From the NCBI GenBank assembly GCA_036822015.1, contig DAISIL010000015.1:1-57622 (forward strand): a stretch of 57,622 nt of DNA, given 5' to 3'. The DNA comes from DAISIL01 sp036822015. Lineage in GTDB: Bacteria > Bacteroidota > Bacteroidia > Cytophagales > Bernardetiaceae. Positions 7,581 to 15,493 of the stretch are shown here, piece after piece. Positions within the stretch are counted from its first letter, which is position 1; each line of letters starts with the position of its first letter. The position numbers and the translations under genes were made by a program. The notes beneath the pieces were generated by a model, which searched no databases, was not told where the DNA came from, and worked only from the letters and a program-made list of their open reading frames with translations.

Positions 7581-9060
7581 CCTTCTTCAAAGCTTTGATT
7601 GCTTTTGATTTACGCCTGTTTTGTTCTTTGCGTTCCCAGACTACAGGATCAAACTGCCTTACCCGACAAGAGGATAGTGTGCAACGTTCGCAAGTCTCAT
7701 TGACGATAATTTCTGGTATTTGATCCAAAAATTTTATCTTTTGATACGTCTCTTCGTTGAGTTCAAAGCCAATAGAGACACTACAATTTTCCCCTTGTGT
7801 GGGGAACATCGGACGAGCGGCTGCCAAGACCAGATAGGCTTTTCCGCTGTCAAGGTACTTGGATTGCTGGATGCCGATCACGGGCGCCTTATCCGGGTTC
7901 TGGGCCACCGACTTTAAGACTTCTAGCGAAATCCATCGTCGGCAGTAGTGTTCATAGCGTAGGTTAGCGTGTGGGCTATGCAAGCCTGATAGGTGTAACT
8001 CTTTGGTAATCTGGTATTTGTCTATTCGTCCCTTATCGCTGAAACGCAAAAAAAACAGGTTGGACAAACCCAAAAAACGCGGGGCAAGCGAAGTCAGGCG
8101 GTGGAGCAGCATCTCGGGAGAGGCTTCGTACTTGTACAACAGTCCCCGCAAACGCGCCTCTTGCCAGACGGGTTCGGAGAGGAGTCGCTGAAAGTCCTGT
8201 ACAATCGCTTTGGGTTGCATCAGTAAGGCACCTGCAAAATAAGAAGCCTTGTAGTTGTTCAAAATAATTTCAAATGAACTCGGCTTGACATAAGAAAAAG
8301 TATCTGGACGTGGGTCAAGTTTTAATAAATGAAATCCTGCTTCACGTGCTAAAACAAAGCGATATTGCTGTTGATTCAGTTTCGGGTTGAGGTAAAGCGT
8401 CCTTTGATCGGCTGACCAGAAAGACCGCAACCCCTCCAGGTCAGGATAATCCAGGAGCCGCTCGTGGTTGAGCGTAATGCCTAAGGTATGGGTCAAATAA
8501 CGGGTCAGCTGGGTATCGGTAGGCGGGCCAAACTGCTCCCAAAATGCTTCAGCGGATGTTTCAAGCTCTTCAAAATAGTTGTTTTTTAGCTCCTGATAAG
8601 CCCGAAGGGCAGAGAAAAAAAACTGCTCTACATCCATTTCATACAGCCGCATGAGTTGAATGATCGTTTGTAAAAATGCACCGATTTTATCTGGAGCTGT
8701 CAGGAAAAACTCCATGAGTTTTCCGGTATCTAAGCCAAAGAGATCAAGCGGTAGCTCATCGAGGATGTTGCTGTTGAGCAGACCCACCAGAGGGGCGAGC
8801 TTACGGTCGAGATCCAAAGAGGTCAAATCGCCATAACTGACCTGTAGTGCTGTGGCTATGGCAGAGAGTTTTTCGGGCTTTGGGTATTTTTTAGCCTTTT
8901 CGATTTCTGTAAGGTAAGAGACCGATACCCCGCTCACTTGTGCCAGTTGGGTTAAGGATAGCTGACGAGCCAGACGGTACTGGCGTAGCTTAATCCCGAG
9001 GATAATGCGGATGGAACGTTCATTGACGTTGGTTAGGGTAGTGTGTGTGGTGCTGGTCAT
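7570..9060 (-). CDS. ScfR-type XRE regulator (short-chain fatty acyl regulator family)
   Basis: A 496-residue DNA-binding protein. Residues about 20-75 form an XRE helix-turn-helix (LTQLAQVSGVSVSYLTEIEK). A middle region resembles ImmA/IrrE, but the HExxH metalloprotease motif is degenerate (AREAGFHLL), so peptidase activity is unlikely. The C-terminus carries a cysteine cluster (CERCTLSSC) typical of the ScfR family, whose members such as RamB and PrpC-like regulators control glyoxylate, propionate or acetate metabolism. I chose the ATG at 9060, four bases after the stop of the J-domain gene, over a GTG at 9075. The two genes should be cotranscribed. Target genes are not known; sucA is divergent from this operon. 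Confidence 0.82.
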   Translation of the reverse strand: MTSTTHTTLTNVNERSIRIILGIKLRQYRLARQLSLTQLAQVSGVSVSYLTEIEKAKKYPKPEKLSAIATALQVSYGDLTSLDLDRKLAPLVGLLNSNILDELPLDLFGLDTGKLMEFFLTAPDKIGAFLQTIIQLMRLYEMDVEQFFFSALRAYQELKNNYFEELETSAEAFWEQFGPPTDTQLTRYLTHTLGITLNHERLLDYPDLEGLRSFWSADQRTLYLNPKLNQQQYRFVLAREAGFHLLKLDPRPDTFSYVKPSSFEIILNNYKASYFAGALLMQPKAIVQDFQRLLSEPVWQEARLRGLLYKYEASPEMLLHRLTSLAPRFLGLSNLFFLRFSDKGRIDKYQITKELHLSGLHSPHANLRYEHYCRRWISLEVLKSVAQNPDKAPVIGIQQSKYLDSGKAYLVLAAARPMFPTQGENCSVSIGFELNEETYQKIKFLDQIPEIIVNETCERCTLSSCRVRQFDPVVWERKEQNRRKSKAIKALKKATS

Positions 9061-9064
9061 GGCT

Positions 9065-10327
9065 TTACTGTTCACAAAAGAAAGTCAAGGTAACATTTTT
9101 TCCCACAAAACCAGCAGCTTTGGCTGTCATCCAATCTTGACAAGCCGCTGCACTTTGTCCTAAGTCTAAGAGAATCAGGGCGCGTTGGTAATAAAGCTCT
9201 GGATTTTGTGTATCCAATTCGAGGGCGGATGTATAAGCCTGCAAAGCACCTTCTCGGTCTTCGAGGAGGGATAGTAACTGCGCTTCCTGGGCCAGGTAGC
9301 GGGCATGGGGTGGGTAGTTTTTGTTGAGATAGTGATAGAAATAGCGTGCCGTTTGAAAGTCTTGATGGTGTTGATGGTAGTAATCAGCCAGGCGGGCAAG
9401 ATATTGATCGTATTCTTTTGAAAATTGAATCAAAGGAGCTAATTCTTTTTGTGCCTCTGCTGGGGTAGCGGTATGGCTTTTGGCTAAAGCCCGAAAGAGA
9501 TAAGCCTCCGCTGCTTGTTCGTCTGATTCGAGCCACTGTTGGGTAAGTTCCAGAACGGTGGAATACTCCTTAAACTGTTCCAAAAAAATAGGGGTCATGT
9601 ACTTGATTTGATCGGCTTTGTTGTCCGTGATTTCTAAGGCTTCTAGTAAATATTTCTTAGCAAAATTAAGGTTTTTATCTTTTAGGTAGGCATTGGCACA
9701 AGTGTTAAAATAATCGACTTGCGGCCATTCGGCTATACGTATGGCTTCTTCCAATATGGAGGTGGCCTCTTTGGGGTTGTCCAGGTATTCGAGTGTGATT
9801 TTGCCCTTCAAAAAGACAGCTTTGGCAAAGGAGGGGTCAGCCGTAGATGCCAGGTGAGCCGCGTGAAGAGCCGCTTTGAAATCCTGACGGGCATAGGCAT
9901 CCATGGCAACCAGATACTGATACCGACTTGTTAGGTCATAAAATAATTGAACAAATAGATAAATAATTGTTACAAATAGGATAGCTACAAAAGTAGCGAC
10001 ATTGTTGCTAATATCTTCACGGGGTGGTGGCCGGCGGCTTGCGCGTCGTTGCGGTCTTGAGGGAGGGGTGTAGGTGCTTTGGTGAGGTTTGGACCACCGA
10101 AACTGATGACCGTTTTGCAGAAGAAGATCGTACTTGGCTTTGGCTTCGGGTATGGAAAGCACCTGATAGGCTTCGTTGATTTGCTTGAATAGCTCCTCGG
10201 CTTCGGGGTTATCGGGATTGCGGTCGGGGTGGCACTGAAAGGCCATGCGTTTGTAGGCCCGCTTGACTTCGGCAAAAGCAGCGTAATTAGATAAGCCAAG
10301 AACCTGGTAATAGTTTTTTTGTAGCAT
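9065..10327 (-). CDS. J-domain protein with membrane segment and TPR repeats
   Basis: A 420-residue cochaperone-like protein. The J domain spans residues 1-65 with the HPD motif at 33-35, which in this family stimulates DnaK ATPase. A basic proline-rich linker follows, then a transmembrane segment at about 110-130, and a C-terminal half made of TPR-like helices. It probably tethers DnaK to the membrane; which side the TPRs face is not clear, but the J domain must be cytoplasmic. I chose the ATG at 10327 because the J domain begins there. The frame stays open 99 codons further upstream, but that part runs into divergent sucA and has no family features. Confidence 0.82.
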   Translation of the reverse strand: MLQKNYYQVLGLSNYAAFAEVKRAYKRMAFQCHPDRNPDNPEAEELFKQINEAYQVLSIPEAKAKYDLLLQNGHQFRWSKPHQSTYTPPSRPQRRASRRPPPREDISNNVATFVAILFVTIIYLFVQLFYDLTSRYQYLVAMDAYARQDFKAALHAAHLASTADPSFAKAVFLKGKITLEYLDNPKEATSILEEAIRIAEWPQVDYFNTCANAYLKDKNLNFAKKYLLEALEITDNKADQIKYMTPIFLEQFKEYSTVLELTQQWLESDEQAAEAYLFRALAKSHTATPAEAQKELAPLIQFSKEYDQYLARLADYYHQHHQDFQTARYFYHYLNKNYPPHARYLAQEAQLLSLLEDREGALQAYTSALELDTQNPELYYQRALILLDLGQSAAACQDWMTAKAAGFVGKNVTLTFFCEQ

Positions 10328-10329
10328 AA

Positions 10330-10344
10330 ACCTTACGTTAAGGT
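10330..10344. promoter_or_regulatory. Palindrome just upstream of the J-domain gene
   Basis: ACCTTA, a three-base centre CGT, then TAAGGT form a perfect 6-bp inverted repeat two bases upstream of the J-domain start codon, in the sucA divergent region. It could be an operator; no regulator is assigned. Confidence 0.3.
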
Positions 10345-10373
10345 ATAAACTTCGGTAAAAAAGAAGTGTTTTT

Positions 10374-10406
10374 TTTGAGAAAAAATTTGGAAAATCCTTT
10401 ACTTTG
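10374..10406 (+). promoter_or_regulatory. Candidate promoter of sucA
   Basis: TTTG (10374-10377), 21 bases, then TTACTTTG (10399-10406), which is one base off the TAnnTTTG consensus. The sucA ATG follows 35 bases later. Confidence 0.4.
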
Positions 10407-10441
10407 ATTACTTTTAATCTGAATAAAATCCCGAACTGAAA

Positions 10442-13174
10442 ATGAGTACATATTCCTACATCTCCAATGCGGAGGGACAGTACATCGACAACCTTTACAA
10501 AGATTATCAAAACGATCCAGCGAGTGTGGACGAGTCCTGGCAGCGTTTCTTTGAAGGTTTTGATTTTTATCAGTCCACGGCCACCAACGGCAATGCGCCT
10601 GCCACGGATAGCCCCCTCACCCAAAAGGAGATTGGGGTACGCCGGCTTATCAGTGCGTATCGCCTGCTAGGACACCTGGAAGCCAAAACGAACCCCGTCC
10701 GAGAGCGCAAAGACCGAAAGGCACGCCTCGAGTTATCCAATTTTGGACTGTCGGAGGATGATCTGGACACGGTCTTTGAGGGAGGACAAGAAATTGGTAT
10801 CGGCACTGCTTCGCTACGCGATATTGTGGCAGCTTTGCGTAAGATATACACCGGCGCGATTGGCTTTGAATACATGTCCATTCGGGAGCCAGAGATTTGG
10901 GATTGGTTCAAGCAAAAAGCAGAGCGCGACTTCTTGAATTACAAACTCTCGATTGATGACAAAAAGCACATCTTGTCGATGCTCAACAAAGCCGTTGGTT
11001 TTGAGAGCTTTTTGCATACAAAGTTCATTGGACAAAAGCGTTTTTCCCTCGAAGGGGGAGAGTCCACGATACCCGCCCTGGATGCGATCATCACCAAGGC
11101 CGCCGATATGGGTACCGAAGAGGTCATTATCGGGATGGCACACCGTGGACGGCTCAATATTTTGGCCAATATCTTGGGAAAAACTTACGACACCATTTTT
11201 GAAGAATTTGAAGGTAGTGCCATGCCCGACGAAACCCTCGGATCAGGTGATGTAAAGTATCACATGGGTTTCTCCTCACGGATCAAAACCAAAAACGGCA
11301 AGGAAGTCGATGTTAAGATCATTCCTAACCCGTCGCATCTCGAGGCAGTTGATCCCGTCGTAACGGGTTTCGCGCGGGCAAAGCTAGACGGTATCTACAA
11401 GGGCGACCGCAAGAAAATCTTACCGATCCTCATTCACGGCGATGCCGCCGTAGCTGGGCAAGGGATCGTGTATGAAGTGATCCAGATGTCGCTCCTGGAG
11501 GGCTACGGTGTGGGTGGAACGATTCACTTGGTCATCAATAACCAGGTGGGTTTTACGACGGACTTTGACGATGCCCGCTCAAGTCATTATTGTACAGACA
11601 TTTCGCAGATCGTTGAGGCTCCCGAAATTCATGTAAACGGCGATAAGGCCGAGGAGGTATCCTTTGCCGCCGAACTGGCAGCCGAGTTTAGGCAGACCTA
11701 CAACCGAGATATTTTCCTGGATATGGTCTGTTATCGCAAGCATGGACACAACGAAGCCGACGAACCCAAATTTACCCAGCCGCATCTCTACGATATTATC
11801 TCGAAGCACAAAAACCCCCGCGAAATCTACCGAGAGCAACTCCAGAAAAGCGGTGAAGTATCGGCTGATCTGGTCAAGCAGATGGACGAGACCTTTCGTA
11901 AGGAGTTACAAGATCGGCTTAATTCGGTGCGCCAAAAGAAATTTCCTTACATCTGTCAGGGCATGGAAGCCGAGTGGCAAAATCTCCGCTTTTCTGTACC
12001 CGAAGATTTCCTGCGTTCCCCCGAAACGGGTATCACGGAAGCGGACTTTACTCGCGTAGCCGAAGCTCTCTGCCGAGTACCCGATGGTTTTGAGCCACTT
12101 AAGCAGATCAAGCGCTTGTTGGAGCGGCGTAAGGAAATGTTCTTTGAGGAGAAAGTACTCGATTGGGCTGCTGCCGAGCTGCTCGCCTATGGCTCCATAC
12201 TGGCAGAGGGAAGGCTTGTGCGCATGACGGGGCAGGATGTCAAGCGCGGGACGTTCTCTCATCGCCACGCCGTCATTACAGATGCCAAAAACTACAAACC
12301 GTACAACAACCTCAATCATATTTCGGAGGATCAGGGTAAATTTGAAATCTACAATTCGCTTTTGTCTGAGTACGGTGTATTGGGTTTTGAGTTTGGTTAT
12401 GCCCTCGCCAACCCCAACGCACTCGTCATCTGGGAGGCGCAGTTTGGTGATTTCGCCAACGGCGCACAGATTATGATCGACCAGTTTATCACCAGTTGCG
12501 AATCGAAGTGGCAGCGCATGAACGGATTGGTGATGCTCCTGCCGCATGGCTACGAAGGGCAGGGGCCCGAACACTCCAACGCCCGCCCGGAGCGTTTTCT
12601 TCAACTTTCGGCGGATTACAATATCGTAGTGGCCAACCTGACCACACCCGCCAACCTATTCCATCTCATGCGGCGACAACTGGCCTGGGAGTTCCGAAAG
12701 CCGGCCGTCGTGATGTCGCCTAAGTCCTTGTTGCGCCATCCCCTGTGTGTCTCGAAGGTCAGCGACTTTGCCCCCGAGACCCGCTTCCAGGAGGTAATAG
12801 ACGATGAGTACATCACAGCCAAAACGAAAGTTAAAAAAGTGCTATTCTGTACCGGAAAAGTCTATTACGACCTTCTCGAAAAGCAACAAGCCGAAGAGCG
12901 GAAAGATATTGCCATCGTGCGCATAGAGCAACTGGCTCCTTTCCCGCATCAGCAGGTAGCCGAGATCATCAAAAAGTACAAGAAAGCCAAACTTGCCTGG
13001 GTACAAGAAGAACCCGAAAATATGGGCTATTGGACGTACCTGCTGCGCGTGTTACGTTGCCCAGATTGGGAACTGGTTTCGCGCAAGGCTAGTGCCTCGC
13101 CTGCTACGGGCTTTGGAAAGCAACACCAAAAGGAGCAGCAGCAGTTATTGGATCGCGCCTTTACGGTAGCTTAA
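10442..13174 (+). CDS. sucA: 2-oxoglutarate dehydrogenase E1 component
   Basis: Thiamine-diphosphate enzyme that decarboxylates 2-oxoglutarate and passes the succinyl group to the E2 lipoyl subunit in the TCA cycle. The 910-residue length is normal. Visible features are the N-terminal YIDNLYKDYQNDPASVDESW segment shared by E1o proteins, the GMAHRGRLNIL block (about residues 236-246), the thiamine-site segment HGDAAVAGQG (about 330-339) and the C-terminal WEAQFGDFANGAQ block. No sucB lies next to it in the window, so the E2 gene is either elsewhere or absent here. It ends at a strong bidirectional hairpin terminator. Divergent from the J-domain/ScfR operon. Confidence 0.96.
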   Translation: MSTYSYISNAEGQYIDNLYKDYQNDPASVDESWQRFFEGFDFYQSTATNGNAPATDSPLTQKEIGVRRLISAYRLLGHLEAKTNPVRERKDRKARLELSNFGLSEDDLDTVFEGGQEIGIGTASLRDIVAALRKIYTGAIGFEYMSIREPEIWDWFKQKAERDFLNYKLSIDDKKHILSMLNKAVGFESFLHTKFIGQKRFSLEGGESTIPALDAIITKAADMGTEEVIIGMAHRGRLNILANILGKTYDTIFEEFEGSAMPDETLGSGDVKYHMGFSSRIKTKNGKEVDVKIIPNPSHLEAVDPVVTGFARAKLDGIYKGDRKKILPILIHGDAAVAGQGIVYEVIQMSLLEGYGVGGTIHLVINNQVGFTTDFDDARSSHYCTDISQIVEAPEIHVNGDKAEEVSFAAELAAEFRQTYNRDIFLDMVCYRKHGHNEADEPKFTQPHLYDIISKHKNPREIYREQLQKSGEVSADLVKQMDETFRKELQDRLNSVRQKKFPYICQGMEAEWQNLRFSVPEDFLRSPETGITEADFTRVAEALCRVPDGFEPLKQIKRLLERRKEMFFEEKVLDWAAAELLAYGSILAEGRLVRMTGQDVKRGTFSHRHAVITDAKNYKPYNNLNHISEDQGKFEIYNSLLSEYGVLGFEFGYALANPNALVIWEAQFGDFANGAQIMIDQFITSCESKWQRMNGLVMLLPHGYEGQGPEHSNARPERFLQLSADYNIVVANLTTPANLFHLMRRQLAWEFRKPAVVMSPKSLLRHPLCVSKVSDFAPETRFQEVIDDEYITAKTKVKKVLFCTGKVYYDLLEKQQAEERKDIAIVRIEQLAPFPHQQVAEIIKKYKKAKLAWVQEEPENMGYWTYLLRVLRCPDWELVSRKASASPATGFGKQHQKEQQQLLDRAFTVA

Positions 13175-13195
13175 ACGCTTATTCAAAACGTACAT

Positions 13196-13239
13196 CAACA
13201 AAAAAGGCTTGTCGCATCCGCGACAAGCCTTTTTTGTTG
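13196..13239. terminator. Bidirectional intrinsic terminator between sucA and the protease gene
   Basis: A perfect 20-bp stem (13196-13215 with 13220-13239) around the loop ATCC. The GC-rich core GGCTTGTCGC is flanked by A6 on one side and T6 on the other, so it can stop transcripts from sucA (plus) and from the protease gene (minus). Confidence 0.93.
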
Positions 13240-13257
13240 AACCGACACTAACTTGCC

Positions 13258-15270
13258 TTAGGGAGCTACAACAGTCAAGATAATGCTTTCGTCGGCTTCG
13301 ACGATATTATCAGGAACGGTTTGTATCGTGATGCTGGCCGTGGTTTGTCCGGCCGGGATAACCACCGATCCGTTAGTAGCCGTAAAGGTGTTGGCTCCAC
13401 GAACGACGAGATAGTCATCGTTAAAGGTAGCCGTGCCACCGACAGTGAAGTTTACCGTTAGGTCATTGGCAGGTGCGATGCTGCTGGTAAAGGTAAAGAT
13501 GAAACTGTTTACGGGAGCGTCCTCCTCCAGGCTTGCCGGTGCAACGGCAATGCTAATGGCCGGAACAGCCTGTGCAGCATTTTCTTTAAGTCCCGTGATG
13601 AGGAGCGAAAAAGGCAAGTCTCCCGCAGGGGAGGTAGAAGCCTTGCGTATCGCGACTTCGTACTCGCCATCGGCAATGGGGGTAGCGATGCGTACTTGCT
13701 TGTAGTTGTTGAAGTTACCATCAAACCAACCCGTTTGCAGTCCGGCGGCATCCGTGCGGTTGGCCATCGAGACGGGTTTCCAGGGACGAAACTCTCCCGG
13801 GCCACCCACCTGGCGTACCATCAAGTCGAAGTTATGTACCAATCGGACGGCCGTGGGGTCGATGCTTTCGGTTTCGAGTTGCTCTGTGCCGGGTTCGTCT
13901 GTCCAGGAGATGGAGACGATGAGGGGTTCACCCCCTTTGGCAAAAAACCGACGGGTAATCTCGGCGGTGTTGTTGTTGGCGGGGTTGGTGGTGAGTTCCT
14001 CAAAGTAAGCACCTTTGGAGGTCGTCTCTCCGAGATCGCCTCTGTTTTTGATGGCTTGTGCAGCGGCTTCTACGTTCATCAGTCCCCAGCCGAATTTGGA
14101 ATCTGGGCCAGTCTGCCCGAGGTCTTTGGCCGTGTGCATGATAAGTCCTTTGAGGGTAGCGGCTCGCATGTAGGTCGGGTTGAGGCTACGGTAGTACTGC
14201 TGGAGCAGGAGTGCGCCGGCGGCGGCAGCTGGGGCAGCGTAGGAGGTGCCACTAGAGGCATCACTATCGCCGCTGTAGGCATTATCGGAGGTAGCTTGGG
14301 CGGAGTTGATGCCCGTTCCTCGGGTAACGATTTCGGGCTTGACACGGCCGTCGTCGGTGGGCCCCCAGTTGCTGTAATCGGACATGCTCTCGTCCGCATT
14401 GACAGCCCCTACGGTCATGGCGTTTTTAGCGGCACTTGATCCCGTGATGATGTCGTAACCGTTTTTAGAACCGTTACCGTTAGACTGCTGCTCATTTCCA
14501 CCAGCGATAAAGGGTAAGTACATCGGATTGGCGGCCAGTACGTTATCCCAGGCTACGGCTGTTACGTCGTAGGCGCCAAATGTCCAGACGGGGGTATTTT
14601 CATCGTTACCATAGCCGTAAGAGTGATTAGAGATCAGAAACCCATCCCCAGCAAAAGCGGTCATTTCGTTGGTATCGTTGTTCCAGTCCCAGTTGCGGGT
14701 CGTGGCATCGAAGGCAATGCCCCTGGCCGTAGGCTGTGAAGCAACAAATCGACCGACCATCGTACCCGTACAATGGCTCATGTGATCGTCTCCGCCCTGC
14801 CCAGCAACAGATACTTGTCCGGGTTGGTTTTGTACTTTTCCGGTGAGTAGCTCGTGGGTTTCGCGAACAAGCCCGCCGTCCCATACGCCGGCTACCATGC
14901 CTGTTCCGGTGATGTTTACGCCGATGCTACCATCGGTGTAAAGCTGATTGGCACGGATCAGCTCGCCAGAGGCGACGTTGCTTTTGGTGTTGATGTAGAG
15001 GGGTTGCCCGTTGGGAAGGATGCGTTGGATGTAGTATAAGTTTCCATCCTTCGTGAAACTGCGCTTTTTGTCCGGGTTATTGGCCAGATAATCGGCAACA
15101 GCGCGTTCGTTGGCTGTATAGCTGCGTTCGAGTTCGGCGCGTAGGGCGCGGATGCGTTCGGGGTTGAGTTGGGACTGAATCTTTTGACGATCCTCCAACG
15201 ATTGTCCTTGCAGGAGGAAGGACGTTCCCAAACAGATAAACAAAACAAAATAAGATAAACCCTTTCTCAT
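13258..15270 (-). CDS. Secreted subtilisin-like (S8) serine protease ending inside a Calx-beta domain
   Basis: A 670-residue exported protease. Signal peptide at residues 1-23 (LGTSFLLQGQS), prodomain-like region to about 100, then the S8 triad: Asp131 (VWDGG), His166 (DDHMSHCTGT) and Ser343 (GTSYAAP), with Asn259 as the oxyanion residue (AGGNE). After a beta-sandwich region a Calx-beta domain starts near residue 575. The protein stops at ILTVVAP, before the domain's usual last strand, and there is no T9SS sorting domain, which such proteases normally carry. The remaining sequence to the terminator is only about 18 bases and encodes no leftover domain. I chose the ATG at 15270 because it begins the signal peptide and lies downstream of a good promoter. 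It may be a 3'-truncated gene. Confidence 0.85.
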   Translation of the reverse strand: MRKGLSYFVLFICLGTSFLLQGQSLEDRQKIQSQLNPERIRALRAELERSYTANERAVADYLANNPDKKRSFTKDGNLYYIQRILPNGQPLYINTKSNVASGELIRANQLYTDGSIGVNITGTGMVAGVWDGGLVRETHELLTGKVQNQPGQVSVAGQGGDDHMSHCTGTMVGRFVASQPTARGIAFDATTRNWDWNNDTNEMTAFAGDGFLISNHSYGYGNDENTPVWTFGAYDVTAVAWDNVLAANPMYLPFIAGGNEQQSNGNGSKNGYDIITGSSAAKNAMTVGAVNADESMSDYSNWGPTDDGRVKPEIVTRGTGINSAQATSDNAYSGDSDASSGTSYAAPAAAAGALLLQQYYRSLNPTYMRAATLKGLIMHTAKDLGQTGPDSKFGWGLMNVEAAAQAIKNRGDLGETTSKGAYFEELTTNPANNNTAEITRRFFAKGGEPLIVSISWTDEPGTEQLETESIDPTAVRLVHNFDLMVRQVGGPGEFRPWKPVSMANRTDAAGLQTGWFDGNFNNYKQVRIATPIADGEYEVAIRKASTSPAGDLPFSLLITGLKENAAQAVPAISIAVAPASLEEDAPVNSFIFTFTSSIAPANDLTVNFTVGGTATFNDDYLVVRGANTFTATNGSVVIPAGQTTASITIQTVPDNIVEADESIILTVVAP

Positions 15271-15311
15271 GGAAACTAAATTTAAGTTAAAAAGATGATT
15301 TGACGATAAAA

Positions 15312-15343
15312 CAAAACTAGACAAATTCTGTCAGTTTGCCAAA
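15312..15343 (-). promoter_or_regulatory. Promoter of the subtilisin-like protease gene
   Basis: Read on the minus strand: TTTG (15343-15340), 20 bases, TAGTTTTG (15319-15312). It matches the Bacteroidota consensus exactly. The ATG at 15270 lies 41 bases downstream, leaving a leader of about 36 bases. Confidence 0.7.
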
Positions 15344-15456
15344 GCGAGTAGATGGATTTGTGATGAACGACGTTTTTTTGTTGATGAAATTTTGTTGCAA
15401 TGGGTAATTTTGTTGTTTTATTTGCGTCTAACATTTTTTACTAATGGGCAAAAGCA

Positions 15457-15488
15457 TTTGACATTTAGTACGTAAAGTTTTATCTTTG
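15457..15488 (+). promoter_or_regulatory. Promoter of the T9SS cargo gene, with start codon at about +1
   Basis: TTTG (15457-15460), 20 bases, TATCTTTG (15481-15488): a textbook Bacteroidota promoter. The ATG begins only five bases after the -7 box, so the transcript probably starts at or very near the start codon. Confidence 0.75.
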
Positions 15489-15493
15489 ACGAT

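Noticed and set aside
10328..10624. 99-codon N-terminal extension of the J-domain gene
   Set aside because: The J domain starts at the ATG at 10327; the extension runs into the divergent sucA coding region and promoter.
13696..14439. Long plus-strand frame inside the protease gene
   Set aside because: Antisense shadow of a GC-rich gene; composition dominated by Gly and Val, no motifs.
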